Shown: in pieces, positions 45,136 through 54,918 of the stretch
Position numbering within the stretch: position 1 is the stretch's first letter
Layout: every line of letters begins with the position of its first letter
Assembly: GCA_021325385.1 (NCBI GenBank)
Contig: JAJPHH010000122.1
Coordinates: 1 to 64,000, forward strand
Reading direction: 5' to 3'
Source of the DNA: Alphaproteobacteria bacterium
GTDB lineage: Bacteria; Pseudomonadota; Alphaproteobacteria; Rhizobiales; Beijerinckiaceae
DNA: 64,000 nt
The notes under the pieces: model-generated
What the model saw: the letters and a program-made list of their open reading frames with translations, nothing else
What the model was told of the DNA's origin: nothing
Database searches by the model: none
Made by a program: the position numbers and the translations under genes

Positions 45136-46317
45136 TTACGCCGCGCTCTCCAGCGCCCGGATCGCCCCGCGCAACTCGGCGAGCCCTTTCAAACGCCCGA
45201 TAGCGGAATAACCGGGATTGGTCTTCTTCCTCAAATCATCGAGCATGACGTGGCCATGATCGGGCCGGAAGGGGATCTTCCATTCGCTATCGCGCCGACG
45301 ATCCTCCGCCAGCAGCTCGCGCAAGACCGCGATCATGTCGCAATCGCCGTCGAGATGATCGGCTTCGTAGAACGAGCCGTCAGGCTCGCGCTTCACCGCG
45401 CGCAGATGGGCGAAATAGATGCGCGCTGCGAAGCGCCGGGCGATCGCCGGCAGATCGTTCGCCGCCGACGCGCCCAGCGAGCCGGTGCAGAAGCACATGC
45501 CGTTCGCCGGATTCGGGACGGCGTCGAATAGGGCTTGGTAGTCCTCCGCCTTGGAAGCGACGCGCGGCAGGCCGAGCAGAGGCCGCGGCGGATCGTCCGG
45601 ATGCAGCGTCAGCCGCACGCCAAGCGATTCGGCCGCCGGCGCGATGCGCTCCAGAAACTCGATCAGGTTCCGCCGCAATTGCGCCGCGTCGATCTTGCCG
45701 TATTGCGCCAGCTTCTCGCGCATGCCCGCCGCGTCGACCGGCTCGCTGGTCGTTCCCGGCAGTCCGGCGCCGATATTGGCGACGAGCCGATCGGCTTCGG
45801 TTTGCCCTAGCCCTTCGAAAATCTTTCGCGCGCGCTCGCGCACTTCGGGCGGATAGTCTTGGTCCGCGCCGGGCCGCTTCAGGATATGGATGTCGTACGT
45901 CGCCAGCCGCGCCTCGTCGAAACGGAGCGCCTTGGCGCCGTTCGGCAGCGGCCAGTCGAGATCGGTCCGCGTCCAATCCAGGACCGGCATGAAATTGTAG
46001 CAGATCGTCTTGATCCCATTGGCGGCGACCGCCTCCATGCTGGCGGTCCAGACGTCGATCGCAGCTTTCGCCTGCTTGCCAAAGCGCTTGACCTCGTCGG
46101 CAACCGGAATGCTCTCGACGATGGTCCATTTCAATGGCGTCCGGCCGGCGGGACCTTCCTCGATGATTCGCTTACGCGCCGCGACGGCCTCCCTGGTCCA
46201 TTCGCCGCCCGGCGGAATCGCGTGCAACGCGCTGACGATCTCCGTCGCCCCGGCCTGGCGCACGTCGTCCAGCGAGACATTGTCGTGCGGACCGTACCAT
46301 CGCCAAGCTTGCCGCAT
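45136..46317 (-). CDS. uxuA: Mannonate dehydratase
   Basis: A 393-residue TIM-barrel enzyme dehydrating D-mannonate to 2-keto-3-deoxygluconate in hexuronate catabolism. It begins MRQAWRWYGPHDNVSLDDVRQAGATEIV and contains LTLHPDDPPRPLLG, MCFCTGSLGA and FRPDHGHVMLDD, which carry metal-binding residues. GGGGAGGG precedes the ATG. No uxuB or hexuronate isomerase is in the window, so the gene stands alone. Confidence 0.95.
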   Translation of the reverse strand: MRQAWRWYGPHDNVSLDDVRQAGATEIVSALHAIPPGGEWTREAVAARKRIIEEGPAGRTPLKWTIVESIPVADEVKRFGKQAKAAIDVWTASMEAVAANGIKTICYNFMPVLDWTRTDLDWPLPNGAKALRFDEARLATYDIHILKRPGADQDYPPEVRERARKIFEGLGQTEADRLVANIGAGLPGTTSEPVDAAGMREKLAQYGKIDAAQLRRNLIEFLERIAPAAESLGVRLTLHPDDPPRPLLGLPRVASKAEDYQALFDAVPNPANGMCFCTGSLGASAANDLPAIARRFAARIYFAHLRAVKREPDGSFYEADHLDGDCDMIAVLRELLAEDRRRDSEWKIPFRPDHGHVMLDDLRKKTNPGYSAIGRLKGLAELRGAIRALESAA

Positions 46318-46346
46318 TTCCCTCCCCTTCTTAATGCCGTCGCTAT

Positions 46347-46429
46347 GTCATTCCCGCGAAAGCGGGAATCCAGACGGAGCAAGTTCTGAGGCTGAGGCCG
46401 TCTAGATTCCCTGAGTGCGCGGGAATGAC
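46347..46429. repeat. Palindromic REP/MITE-like element, copy 2
   Basis: Left arm (46347-46373) is identical over 27 bases to that of the element at 28585. The right arm, ending GCGGGAATGAC at 46429, is diverged (CTAGATTCCCTGAGTGCGC...). It lies upstream of uxuA, before the ABC-F gene. Confidence 0.88.
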
Positions 46430-46464
46430 ACTGAGGAGTCGAACAGGCGCGCGCTTGCTCCCGC

Positions 46465-48264
46465 TCACCCTTCGATCTCCTCCCGTAGAATCTCGAGATT
46501 TAGCCACTCGTCTTCCGCGGCCGTCAATTCGTCCGCGACCTCCGCATAACGCGACGAAGCGCGCGCGAAGCCTGCGGCGTCGCGTTCGTGAAGCTCGGGA
46601 TCGGAGAGTCTCGCATTGAGCTTTGCGAGCTCCGCGCGTAAGGCGTCGATTCGCGCTGGCAGCGTCTCCAGAGCGTGCTTCTCTTTGAACGACAGCCGGC
46701 GCTTGGCGGCCGCTTTCGACGGCTGCGGCTCGGATTTCGCCGCCTTGGCCGCAGGCCGCTCTGACGCGGCCGAAGGCCGAGCGCCGCGCTGGGCCAGCAT
46801 GTCCGAATAGCCGCCGGCATATTCGACCCAGCGGCCGCCGCCTTCGTTGACGACGACCGATGTCGCGACCCGATCGAGAAAATCGCGATCGTGGCTGACG
46901 AGCAGGATCGTGCCCGAATAATCGCCGAGCAATTCCTGCAGCAGATCGAGCGTCTCCATATCGAGATCGTTGGTCGGCTCGTCGAGGGCGAGCAGGTTCG
47001 ACGGCTGCGCCAGCGCGCGCGCCAACATCAGGCGGCCGCGCTCGCCGCCGGAGAGGCGGCCGATCGGCGTGCGCGCCTGCTCGGCCGCGAAGAGGAAATC
47101 TTTCATATAGCCGACCACGTGCTTGCGCTCGCCATTGACCGATACGTAATCGCTGCCGCCGCCGGTCAAAGCGTCGGAAAGGGTCATCGCCGGATCGAGG
47201 CTGGCGCGGCGCTGGTCGAGGCTCGCCATGACGAGATTGGCGCCGAATCGCAACGTCCCCGAATCGGGCGCGAGCGCGCCGGTCAGCAGATTGACCAACG
47301 TCGTCTTGCCGGCGCCGTTGGGGCCGACAATGCCGAGGCGGTCGCCGCGTAGGACGCGGATCGAGAAATCATTGACGATCGGCTTGTCGCCATAGGCCTT
47401 GCTCAAGCGATCGGCTTCGATCGCGAGCTTGCCGGAGAGCGGCGCATCGGAGGCGGTCATCTTAACGTCGCCTGCGGCTCGCCGGGCTTCGCGCCGCTCG
47501 GTCCGCAAGGCCCTTAATTCGCCGACGCGGCGCTGATTGCGCTTGCGCCGCGCGGTGACGCCGTAGCGCAGCCAATCCTCCTCGGCGGCGATGCGGCGGT
47601 CGAGCTTGCGCCGCTCGGTTTCCTCTTCTTCGAGCAGCTTGTCGCGCCAGGCTTCGAACCCGGCGAAGCCGCGATCCAGGCGCCGCGTCGCGCCGCGATC
47701 GAGCCACACGGTCGCCGCGGTGAGATCAGCGAGGAGCCGCTTGTCGTGGCTGATCACGACCAGCGCCGCGCGCTGCGATTTCAATTCGCTCTCGAGCCAT
47801 TCGATCGCCTCGATATCGAGATGATTGGTCGGCTCGTCGAGCAGCAAGATGTCGGGCGACGGCGCGAGGACACGCGCCAAGGCGGCGCGGCGCGCCTGGC
47901 CGCCCGACATGGTCGCAGGCTCGGCGTCCGCCGCGACGCCGAGCGCGCCAAGCAAAGCGCGCGCCCGGCGGGGATCATCGCTTTCGCCCAAGCCCGAGAG
48001 GACGTAGTCGAGAGCCGAGGCGAAGCCTTTGAGATCCGGCTCCTGCGGCAGGTAGCGCAAAGCCGCGCTCGGCTGGACGAAGCGTTCGCCGGAATCGGCC
48101 TCGATCGCTCCCGCCGCGATCTTGAGCAGCGTCGACTTGCCGGAGCCGTTGCGGCCGACCAGCGCGATCCGCTCGCCGGGCGCGACGCTGAGCTCGGCGC
48201 CCTGCAAGAGGGGCGTCGCGCCGAAACTCAGGCGAATGTCTCGCAGTTGCAATAGAGGCGGCAT
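46465..48264 (-). CDS. ABC-F family ATP-binding protein, Uup-like
   Basis: A 599-residue soluble protein with two ABC domains and no membrane part. Domain 1: [33 protein letters not shown]. Domain 2: [33 protein letters not shown]. The linker is charged ([13 protein letters not shown]), and a coiled-coil C-terminal extension about residues 530-599 is typical of Uup. ABC-F proteins act at the ribosome or, for Uup, in DNA/branch-related processes. Confidence 0.93.
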   Translation of the reverse strand: MPPLLQLRDIRLSFGATPLLQGAELSVAPGERIALVGRNGSGKSTLLKIAAGAIEADSGERFVQPSAALRYLPQEPDLKGFASALDYVLSGLGESDDPRRARALLGALGVAADAEPATMSGGQARRAALARVLAPSPDILLLDEPTNHLDIEAIEWLESELKSQRAALVVISHDKRLLADLTAATVWLDRGATRRLDRGFAGFEAWRDKLLEEEETERRKLDRRIAAEEDWLRYGVTARRKRNQRRVGELRALRTERREARRAAGDVKMTASDAPLSGKLAIEADRLSKAYGDKPIVNDFSIRVLRGDRLGIVGPNGAGKTTLVNLLTGALAPDSGTLRFGANLVMASLDQRRASLDPAMTLSDALTGGGSDYVSVNGERKHVVGYMKDFLFAAEQARTPIGRLSGGERGRLMLARALAQPSNLLALDEPTNDLDMETLDLLQELLGDYSGTILLVSHDRDFLDRVATSVVVNEGGGRWVEYAGGYSDMLAQRGARPSAASERPAAKAAKSEPQPSKAAAKRRLSFKEKHALETLPARIDALRAELAKLNARLSDPELHERDAAGFARASSRYAEVADELTAAEDEWLNLEILREEIEG

Positions 48265-48408
48265 AGTTGCAAACCCGGATCGGCGGGCGAAGCCTTAGAG
48301 CGGTCCGTCGCAAAGCGGAAGCGGTTTTCGCCCTCTGGGCAGACCGGCTCAAATCCGGCCCTTTTTGCTGCTAGTATTCAGCGTCGTGTCCACGACGGAG
48401 GCCTTCAA

Positions 48409-50046
48409 ATGATCGATCCGGCGCGCAAAGCGGCGCTCGAAGCGCTGAGCCGGCAAGTCCTGGGACGGAGCGTCGCTGACGAATTCGGGGCCGATCCCGA
48501 TCGTTTCGACAGCATGCATGTCGAGCTCGACGACCTGCTCTTCGACTATTCGAAGCAGCGGCTGAACAAGGCCGCCTTGGCCGAGCTCGTCGCGCTCGCC
48601 ACGGCCTGCAATGTTGAGGAAAAGCGCGACGCGATGTTCCGCGGCGACATTGTCAACCCGACCGAGCGCCGCGCCGCGCTGCACACCGCCTTGCGGAACC
48701 TTTCCGGCGACCCTGTCTTCGTCGACGGCCGCGACATCATGCCGGACGTGATCGCCGAGCGCGCCAAAGTCGAGGCCTTCGCCGAAGACGTGCGCGAGGG
48801 CCGCTTGCGCGGCGCGCTCGGTCAGCCGATGACCGACATCGTCAATATCGGCATCGGCGGCTCGGATCTTGGCCCGGCTATGGCGACGAAAGCGCTCGCG
48901 CCCTACGCAGCGCCGAATCTGCGTAGCCATTTCGTCTCCAACGTCGACGGCGCCGATTTGGGCGATACGCTGCGCGGGCTTGATCCGTCGCGCACGCTGT
49001 TCATCGTTTCGTCCAAGACTTTCACCACGCTGGAGACGATGACCAACGCCAAAAGCGCGCGGAGCTGGATCGCCGGCGCGCTTGGCGAAGCGGCGGTCGG
49101 CGACCATTTCGCCGCGGTTTCGACCCGGCTCGACAAAGTGGCGGAATTCGGCATCGAGGCGGACCGCGTCTTCGGCTTCTGGGATTGGGTCGGCGGCCGT
49201 TACTCGGTCTGGTCGAGCATCGGCCTGCCGCTGGTGATCGCGATCGGTCCGCAACATTTCGAGGCGTTCCTCGCCGGCGGCCACGACGTCGATCAGCATT
49301 TCTGCTCTGCGCCGATCGCCGAGAACATTCCGATGCTGATGGGGCTGATCAGCGTCTGGAACCGCAATGTTCTCGGCCACGCCAGCCAGGCGGTGATCCC
49401 CTACGATCAGCGCTTGTCGCGCTTTCCCGCCTATCTGCAGCAGCTCCAGATGGAGAGCAACGGCAAGAGCGTTCGCCTGAACGGCGCGCCCGCCACTGAC
49501 GCAACCGGTCCGGTCGTCTGGGGAGAGCCGGGCACCAATGGCCAGCACGCCTTCTTCCAATTGATCCATCAAGGCGTCGAGATCGTGCCGACGGATTTCC
49601 TGATCGCTGCGCAGCCGACCAACGCCGACGGGCGTCATCACGACCTGCTCATCGCCAATTGCTTCGCCCAGGGCGAGGCGTTGATGCGCGGGCGGTCGAC
49701 GGCGGAGGCCGATGCGATCAATCGCGGCCTCGGCCTTTCAGTCGAGGAGGCGGCGCGGCTCGCTCCGCACAAGACCTTTTCCGGCAGCCGGCCGTCGAGC
49801 ACGTTCCTTTACGATAAGCTGACCCCGCGTACGCTCGGCCGCCTGATTGCGCTTTACGAGCATAAGGTCTTCGTCGAAGCGGCGGTTTGGGACATCAATC
49901 CGTTCGACCAGTGGGGCGTCGAGCTCGGCAAGGAATTAGCGTCGCGTCTCGCGCCGATCGTTTCCGACGCGAAAGCCGACATTTCCAACCTCGACGCGTC
50001 GACGGCCGGCCTGGTGACGCACTTACGCAAGCTGAGAGGCAAGTGA
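48409..50046 (+). CDS. pgi: Glucose-6-phosphate isomerase
   Basis: A 545-residue glycolytic enzyme interconverting glucose-6-phosphate and fructose-6-phosphate. Motifs: [39 protein letters not shown], the catalytic [17 protein letters not shown] (His), and GVELGKELA near the C-terminus. GGAGG lies just before the ATG. The 144 bases upstream carry no clear gene. Confidence 0.97.
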   Translation: MIDPARKAALEALSRQVLGRSVADEFGADPDRFDSMHVELDDLLFDYSKQRLNKAALAELVALATACNVEEKRDAMFRGDIVNPTERRAALHTALRNLSGDPVFVDGRDIMPDVIAERAKVEAFAEDVREGRLRGALGQPMTDIVNIGIGGSDLGPAMATKALAPYAAPNLRSHFVSNVDGADLGDTLRGLDPSRTLFIVSSKTFTTLETMTNAKSARSWIAGALGEAAVGDHFAAVSTRLDKVAEFGIEADRVFGFWDWVGGRYSVWSSIGLPLVIAIGPQHFEAFLAGGHDVDQHFCSAPIAENIPMLMGLISVWNRNVLGHASQAVIPYDQRLSRFPAYLQQLQMESNGKSVRLNGAPATDATGPVVWGEPGTNGQHAFFQLIHQGVEIVPTDFLIAAQPTNADGRHHDLLIANCFAQGEALMRGRSTAEADAINRGLGLSVEEAARLAPHKTFSGSRPSSTFLYDKLTPRTLGRLIALYEHKVFVEAAVWDINPFDQWGVELGKELASRLAPIVSDAKADISNLDASTAGLVTHLRKLRGK

Positions 50047-50187
50047 GAGAGCGTCAGAGGTAAAGCTCTGCTGGGCCTCCGTCGCTTCTCGCGCCTCCCT
50101 TTGTGAGAAGTGAGCTACAGGTGTTGCCGGCAACCCGACCCGCCGCGTCGAACGCAGCGAGTCGGCCTCGTCGCTCAAGGGCGTCGC

Positions 50188-50763
50188 TCAATAGATGCCG
50201 AAGCTGACCAATGGCGTGCTCACCACAGCGCCGCCGCAGACTGCTGCGTCGGGATAGACATAGGCGAAGCCGTTCCAATAGGGCGCGCAGTAATCGGCGG
50301 CATAGTAGGGGTAGTCCCAACCCCAGCCCCAGCCCCAGGCGGCGCCGAGGAGCGGAGCGCCCCATCCCCATCCCCAGCGATGATGATGGCGCCAACGCCA
50401 GTCCCGATCCCAGCCGCCGTTCCAGGCGCCGCGCCAACCCGCGCCGCGCCAGCCGTGATTCCAGGTCGGTCCCGTCGCAACACGGCCGCCATAAGCGCCC
50501 CCGCCCGCAAGCGCGGCGCCGTGAAAGCCGCCGACACCGCCCCGGAACGCTCCCGGGCCGTGGAAGGCGCCGGCCATGCCGGCGCCATGGAATCCGCCGC
50601 CGGCGAAGCCGCCATGGAATCCGCCGCTCATGCCGCCGCCGTGAAATCCTCCGCCTCCGCCTCCGCCGCCATGGATGAAGGCCGCCGAAGCCGGGACGGC
50701 CGCAGCTCCCAAGGCGAGCGCCGAAACGACTGCGAGAGCCGTGTTCTTGACTGACCTAAGCAT
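50188..50763 (-). CDS. Secreted Gly/His/Trp-rich protein
   Basis: A 191-residue predicted exported protein. The signal peptide ends about VPASAA. The mature part is low complexity: GGGGGGFHGG-type repeats, then Trp/Arg/His-rich (GWRGAGWRGAWNGGW; HHHRWGWGWG), ending CAPYWNGFAYVYPDAAVC. The Cys-bounded C-terminus matches that of the next gene upstream (50938-51429). ATG 50763 has GGAGA six bases before it. Function unknown; composition recalls glycine-rich structural or sulfur-globule-like proteins. Confidence 0.8.
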   Translation of the reverse strand: MLRSVKNTALAVVSALALGAAAVPASAAFIHGGGGGGGGFHGGGMSGGFHGGFAGGGFHGAGMAGAFHGPGAFRGGVGGFHGAALAGGGAYGGRVATGPTWNHGWRGAGWRGAWNGGWDRDWRWRHHHRWGWGWGAPLLGAAWGWGWGWDYPYYAADYCAPYWNGFAYVYPDAAVCGGAVVSTPLVSFGIY

Positions 50764-50937
50764 CGTCATTCTCCGCAAACTGCGCCGCCGCTCGCAGCGA
50801 GCTCCGGCGCGTGCAATAATTAGGAACGGTCGCGTTTTGCGACGAGTTCCGACCCCCGGGAATGAAAAGCCTATTTCGCAATCCGCCGCGCAAAGCTGCG
50901 CGGGCGAGGCGCTGCGCCTGGCCGGAGCGGGGAAGGC

Positions 50938-51429
50938 TTAATAAGTGGAGTCGTAAGGCGCTGGGCAATTGTCAGGGTAGCCCGGCGGGTAGACATAGGC
51001 GTAGCCGTTCCAATAGGGCCGGCAAGAGCTGTACTCGTCGTACTCGTTGTCGAACAAAGCGGGCCCGCCGAAGACGAAATGCCGGTGGTGATGGCGATGG
51101 TGACGCCCATGGCCGTCGCTGTCGCGCCCGCCGAAGCCTCCCTCTCCCAACATCGCGGCCGCGTTCGCCCCGGCGGAGCCGCCGGGATGCCTGTGGGCTG
51201 CGCCGCCATTGACGGGGATCTGACCGCCGCCTAGCCCGCCGCTCTGAACGCCGCTCGCCCCGCCGGGCTGGCCGCCGCTCATCCCGCCAACATTGCCGCC
51301 GCCCGCGCCGCCGCCATGGACGAAGGTCGCCGAAGCCGCCAAGGCCGGGGCGACCCCGTTCGCCGTCGCCGCTAGGCCGAATAAAGCCGCCGCGGCGGCG
51401 CTCCGGATCCATTTCTTTGCGATACGCAT
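50938..51429 (-). CDS. Secreted Gly/His-rich protein, paralogue of the neighbouring gene
   Basis: A 163-residue predicted exported protein: signal peptide (about 1-32, ending ALAA), a glycine-rich repeat region, a His-rich run (GRHHRHHHRHF) and the C-terminus CRPYWNGYAYVYPPGYPDNC. The Cys-PYWNGxAYVYP-Cys end is shared with the protein at 50188, so the two form a pair. The His run could bind metals. Function unknown. Confidence 0.8.
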   Translation of the reverse strand: MRIAKKWIRSAAAAALFGLAATANGVAPALAASATFVHGGGAGGGNVGGMSGGQPGGASGVQSGGLGGGQIPVNGGAAHRHPGGSAGANAAAMLGEGGFGGRDSDGHGRHHRHHHRHFVFGGPALFDNEYDEYSSCRPYWNGYAYVYPPGYPDNCPAPYDSTY

Positions 51430-51591
51430 CGCTCGTCTCCAGGTTTGAGCGAATCCAAAGATCGCTCGTCCTCACGCCCGGAATGGGAGTGTCGGTCGCG
51501 CCGCCGCCGAGAGATAAGTCTGCGGCGGAAGAAAGGCGTCTTGAGGGCGGTGAACGCCAAATTCGGCGCTCCGCCTTCGCCGGCTGGCCTG

Positions 51592-51621
51592 ACGAAAAAA
51601 GGCCCCGCGAAAGGCGGGGCC
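51592..51621 (-). terminator. Rho-independent terminator of the 51686 gene
   Basis: Reading the minus strand: GGCCCCGC, short loop, GCGGGGCC (51621-51601), then a run of T (51600-51595). It is a strong intrinsic terminator 65 bases past the stop. A near-identical one follows the paralogous gene at 52103-52129. Confidence 0.92.
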
Positions 51622-51627
51622 AGGACC

Positions 51628-51677
51628 GGAACGCTGAGGGGCGCAGCGTTCCGACGCGCCGGTCAGGGCGACCGGCG
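51628..51677 (-). ncRNA. Structured 3' UTR with two hairpins (copy A)
   Basis: Between the stop of the 51686 gene and its terminator are two stems. One is CGCCGGTC (51657-51664) with GACCGGCG (51670-51677). The other is a GGAACGCT...AGCGTTCC stem (51628-51652). The paralogous 3' UTR at 52138-52187 has the second stem identical over 25 bases and the first stem changed but still fully paired. The paired changes indicate a selected RNA structure. Confidence 0.6.
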
Positions 51678-51685
51678 AACCGAAA

Positions 51686-51961
51686 TCAGCAGACGTTGAC
51701 GGCCTGCCGGCCGGCGTAATTGCCGTAAGCGTCGTAGACCGGCTGATAGCGAACGCACTCATTCTGCGCGGCGGCCGAGGCGGCCATGGCGCCGACGGCG
51801 AGGCCGAAAAGGCCGAGGCCAACGGCCGGGCCCCAATAGCCGCCGTGATGGCGCCAACCGCCATGCCAGCCGCCGGCGGAAGCCGGGGTCGCGCTGACGG
51901 CCGCAGCTAAGGTGACCGCCGCAAGCGAAGCGGCGATGGTCTTCTTGAAAGTGGCGCGCAT
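51686..51961 (-). CDS. Small secreted Gly/Trp-containing protein (paralogue 1)
   Basis: A 91-residue exported protein. The signal peptide ends TPASA. The mature part begins GGWHGGWRHHGGYWGP, has a hydrophobic Ala/Gly stretch (GLGLFGLAVGAMAASAAA), and ends CVRYQPVYDAYGNYAGRQAVNVC. The last part is nearly the same in the gene at 52202. Two terminal cysteines could form a disulfide. The hydrophobic stretch may insert in a membrane or self-associate. Function unknown. Confidence 0.85.
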   Translation of the reverse strand: MRATFKKTIAASLAAVTLAAAVSATPASAGGWHGGWRHHGGYWGPAVGLGLFGLAVGAMAASAAAQNECVRYQPVYDAYGNYAGRQAVNVC

Positions 51962-52102
51962 AGGTTCAACTCCAGGATCGGGATGGTTCGCGGCGGCGCC
52001 GCGAGCGGATCACGACCTTCGGTTACGGGACGCTTCGCGCTTTACGGACGCTGGGGTCGCCCCGGACGTTCGTCACGACTTCGTGAGCCCGGGCGCCTGC
52101 GC

Positions 52103-52129
52103 AAAAAAAGGCCCCGCCGAAGCGGGGCC
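52103..52129 (-). terminator. Rho-independent terminator of the 52202 gene
   Basis: On the minus strand GGCCCCGC (52129-52122), loop TTCG, GCGGGGCC (52117-52110), then seven T (52109-52103). It is a strong intrinsic terminator matching the one at 51592-51621. Confidence 0.93.
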
Positions 52130-52137
52130 AGGAACGG

Positions 52138-52187
52138 GGAACGCTGAGGGGCGCAGCGTTCCGAGCGCCGGCTTGGGGTAGCCGGCG
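52138..52187 (-). ncRNA. Structured 3' UTR with two hairpins (copy B)
   Basis: It contains CGCCGGCT (52166-52173) paired with AGCCGGCG (52080+100 to 52187), i.e. 52180-52187, and the GGAACGCT...AGCGTTCC stem (52138-52162). Compared with copy A at 51628-51677, the first stem has paired substitutions that keep pairing. Confidence 0.6.
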
Positions 52188-52201
52188 AACTCGTCGTGCT
52201 A

Positions 52202-52522
52202 TCAGCACACATTCACAGCCTGCTGACCGATGTAGTTGCCCCACGCATCATACATCGGCTGGTAAGTCACGCAGGCGCCATAATAGCCGCCGTAGTAGAA
52301 CGGCGCGGCGAGCGCAGCGCCGGCCAGAGCGCCGAACGCGAACGGGGCCCAGCCCCAGCCGCCGTGACGCCATCCGCCATGCCAACCGCCGTGCCAGCCT
52401 CCATGCCATCCGCCGCCGTGCCACATAGCGGCCGAAGCAGGCGAAGACGCCGCAATCGTTCCAAGGCCCAAACTCAGAGCCGTCAGCGAGACCGCGACGG
52501 CCTTCTTCAAAGAAGCGCGCAT
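52202..52522 (-). CDS. Small secreted Gly/His/Trp-rich protein (paralogue 2)
   Basis: A 106-residue exported protein. The signal peptide is about residues 1-32. The mature part has GGWHGGWHGGW-type repeats, a hydrophobic stretch (FAFGALAGAALAAPFYYGG), and the end CVTYQPMYDAWGNYIGQQAVNVC, which is the paralogue of the 51686 protein. The ATG at 52522 gives MRASLKKAV, matching MRATFKKTI of the paralogue. Function unknown. Confidence 0.85.
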   Translation of the reverse strand: MRASLKKAVAVSLTALSLGLGTIAASSPASAAMWHGGGWHGGWHGGWHGGWRHGGWGWAPFAFGALAGAALAAPFYYGGYYGACVTYQPMYDAWGNYIGQQAVNVC

Positions 52523-52732
52523 GTCAAACCTCCGTCTCTCCGCGAAGCCCTTTTCGGGCTGCCCGATACGAACGCCGAAAGCATCCGCTTGTCTCGCCGT
52601 TCGAAACGCCTTCAAGCGGGAAATGTTCAAAATGTCCGGCGCCTGAAGGGAGGATTCTTCTTGGACCTTCAGATATGGCGGGTCGCCGTTCGTTCAAGAC
52701 CCTTCTATCAAAGCCTGTAGCGCCGCGACATT

Positions 52733-52788
52733 AATATTCGTTCAGAAAAGCGGGTCGAAAGCGCCGCAACCCGTGAATATTCGTTCAG
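52733..52788. repeat. Two direct repeats AATATTCGTTCAG in the promoter region of the 52202 gene
   Basis: AATATTCGTTCAG occurs at 52733-52745 and 52776-52788, 43 bases apart. A further CGTTCA lies near 52690. These sit in the 288-base region between the 52202 gene start and the argH stop. They look like binding sites of an unknown regulator. Confidence 0.5.
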
Positions 52789-52810
52789 GTTTGGTTGCGA
52801 GGCCGCCTTT

Positions 52811-54202
52811 TCACCTTCGTGTGACGCCCAGCCGCTTGAGCCACAGCCGCGCTTGGCGGCGAACATTGGCCGGGGCGGCGCCGCCATAGCTCGTGCGGCT
52901 CCGGACCGAGCGGTCCGCGCCGAGCACGGAGAAAACTTCCTGGTCGATGCGCGGCTCCACCGCCTGCATCTCGGCGAGCGGCAGCTTCTCCAACGAGCAG
53001 CCCCGCGCCGCGGCCGCTGCGACGATCCGCCCTGTGATGTGATGGGCCTCGCGGAACGGGACGTTCAGCCGCCGCACCAGCCAATCTGCGAGATCCGTCG
53101 CCGTGGCGTAGCCCGCCCCCGCCGCCGCCTTCATGCGCTTGGCGTCCGGCGCCATGTCGCGCGTCATGCCGGTCATCGCCGCAACAACGAGCGACAAAGT
53201 TTGCAACGCGTCGAAGACGCCTTCTTTGTCCTCCTGCATGTCCTTGGCGTAGGCGAGCGGCAGCCCTTTCATCACGGTCAGCAGGCCGATCAGCGCGCCG
53301 AAAATCCGCCCGGTCTTGCCGCGGGCAAGTTCGGCTGCGTCGGGATTGCGTTTCTGCGGCATGATCGAAGAGCCGGTCGAGAACGCGTCGGACAGTTTGA
53401 CGAAGCCGAATTGCGGCGTCGTCCAAAGTACGATCTCCTCGGCGAAGCGCGACAGATGGGTCGCGCAGATCGCGGCGGCGGCCAAGGCTTCGAGCGCGAA
53501 GTCGCGATCGGCGACGCTGTCGAGCGAATTGGCGGTCGGCCGGTCGAAGCCGAGCGCCTTGGCCGTCATCTCGCGGTCGATCGGGAACGACGTGCCGGCG
53601 AGCGCGGCGGCGCCGAGCGGGCATTCGTTGAGACGTTTGCGCGCGTCGGCGACACGGCCGCGATCGCGCGCCAGCATCTCGACATAAGCCAGCAGATGAT
53701 GGCCGAACGTCACCGGTTGCGCCGATTGCAGATGAGTGAAGCCCGGCATGACCGAGCCGGCGTGTTCGAGCGCCCGTTCGGCCAAAGCCTGCTGCAAACC
53801 GGCGATCTGTTGATCGAGCATGTCGAGCGCGTCGCGCACCCAGAGCTTCAGATCGAGCGCGACCTGATCGTTGCGCGAGCGCGCGGTATGGAGGCGGCCC
53901 GCCGCCGGGCCGACCAGTTCGGCGAGCCGGGCCTCGATGTTCATATGAATGTCCTCGAGCGCGCGCGAAAAGGCGAAGCCGCCGGTCTCGATTTCGGCGC
54001 CGACCTCGTCTAGACCCTTCTCGATGGCGGCGGCGTCGGGCTCGGCGACAATTCCGGTTGCGGCGAGCATGGCGACATGCGCTTTGGAGCCGGCAATGTC
54101 CTGGGCGGCGAGCTTGCGGTCGAAATCGATCGACGCGTTGATCTCCTCCATGATCTTTGCGGGTCCGCCGGCGAAACGGCCGCCCCACATCTTGTTGCTC
54201 AT
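52811..54202 (-). CDS. argH: Argininosuccinate lyase
   Basis: A 463-residue fumarase/aspartase-superfamily enzyme making arginine and fumarate from argininosuccinate. Starts [29 protein letters not shown] and carries the signature [12 protein letters not shown] with the catalytic serine. [11 protein letters not shown] and [12 protein letters not shown]-type segments are present. It is divergent from tlpA with only 20 bases between their starts, a common alphaproteobacterial arrangement. Confidence 0.97.
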   Translation of the reverse strand: MSNKMWGGRFAGGPAKIMEEINASIDFDRKLAAQDIAGSKAHVAMLAATGIVAEPDAAAIEKGLDEVGAEIETGGFAFSRALEDIHMNIEARLAELVGPAAGRLHTARSRNDQVALDLKLWVRDALDMLDQQIAGLQQALAERALEHAGSVMPGFTHLQSAQPVTFGHHLLAYVEMLARDRGRVADARKRLNECPLGAAALAGTSFPIDREMTAKALGFDRPTANSLDSVADRDFALEALAAAAICATHLSRFAEEIVLWTTPQFGFVKLSDAFSTGSSIMPQKRNPDAAELARGKTGRIFGALIGLLTVMKGLPLAYAKDMQEDKEGVFDALQTLSLVVAAMTGMTRDMAPDAKRMKAAAGAGYATATDLADWLVRRLNVPFREAHHITGRIVAAAAARGCSLEKLPLAEMQAVEPRIDQEVFSVLGADRSVRSRTSYGGAAPANVRRQARLWLKRLGVTRR

Positions 54203-54222
54203 CGACGCCTCGGGAAAAACGA

Positions 54223-54885
54223 ATGGCAGCTGAACAGGCGGGAATTTGGCGCAAGGCGCCGCTGATCGGGCTCGCCGCTTTCGCCATTGCGGCCGCGGCG
54301 GGGCTCGCCGTCCTATACGGGAAGGGCCCCTCCGGCAAGGACGAGGCGGCGCTTTGCCCGAGCGCCGGCGCCGTCGCCGCGCGGCTCGCGCCGCTCGCCC
54401 ATGGCGAGATCGCAGCGCTCAGCATCGACAGGCGGCCAAAGCCGGCGACGGCCGTCTCGTTCAACGGTCCCGACGGCAAGAAGCTGACCCTCGCCGATTT
54501 CCGCGGCCGCAACGTTGTGTTGAACCTCTGGGCCACGTGGTGCGCGCCGTGCCGGTCGGAAATGCCGGCGCTCGATCGCCTCCAGGCGAAATTCGGCGGG
54601 TCCGACTTCCAGGTCGTCGCGGTCAATATCGATACGGTTCGGCTCGATAAGCCCAAGGCCTTTTTCGCCGAGGCCGGCGTCAAGAATCTCAACCTCTACG
54701 CCGATCCGAGCGCCGACTCGTTCGAGGCGTTGAAAGTCGCCGGCAAGGCGCTCGGCCTGCCGACCAGCGTTCTGATCGACAAGGAGGGCTGCGAGATCGG
54801 CGTGATGGCGGGGCCGGCCGCTTGGGACAGCAAGGACGCCGAGGCCGCTATAGCGGCCTTGCTGGGCCGCGGCGGGCAGGGCTAG
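54223..54885 (+). CDS. tlpA: TlpA-like thiol:disulfide oxidoreductase
   Basis: A 220-residue membrane-anchored periplasmic thioredoxin. One N-terminal helix (about 12-32) is followed by a thioredoxin fold with active-site WCAPC (Cys107, Cys110) and cis-proline segment GLPTSVLID. TlpA proteins reduce cysteines for cytochrome oxidase and other periplasmic maturation. Divergent from argH; the ATG at 54223 was chosen since the open frame upstream overlaps argH. Confidence 0.92.
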   Translation: MAAEQAGIWRKAPLIGLAAFAIAAAAGLAVLYGKGPSGKDEAALCPSAGAVAARLAPLAHGEIAALSIDRRPKPATAVSFNGPDGKKLTLADFRGRNVVLNLWATWCAPCRSEMPALDRLQAKFGGSDFQVVAVNIDTVRLDKPKAFFAEAGVKNLNLYADPSADSFEALKVAGKALGLPTSVLIDKEGCEIGVMAGPAAWDSKDAEAAIAALLGRGGQG

Positions 54886-54918
54886 GGCGGCGAGAAGGCG
54901 GAGGCGGAAGGGGCCGCC

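Noticed and set aside
48265-48408. Terminator or riboswitch before pgi
   Set aside because: A CTTTTTG run follows only a very short self-complementary CCGG pair, and no known aptamer pattern is visible.
50054-50678. Several plus-strand ORFs across the Gly-rich gene
   Set aside because: They mirror the repetitive minus-strand gene, lack ribosome sites and have no signal peptide or domain.
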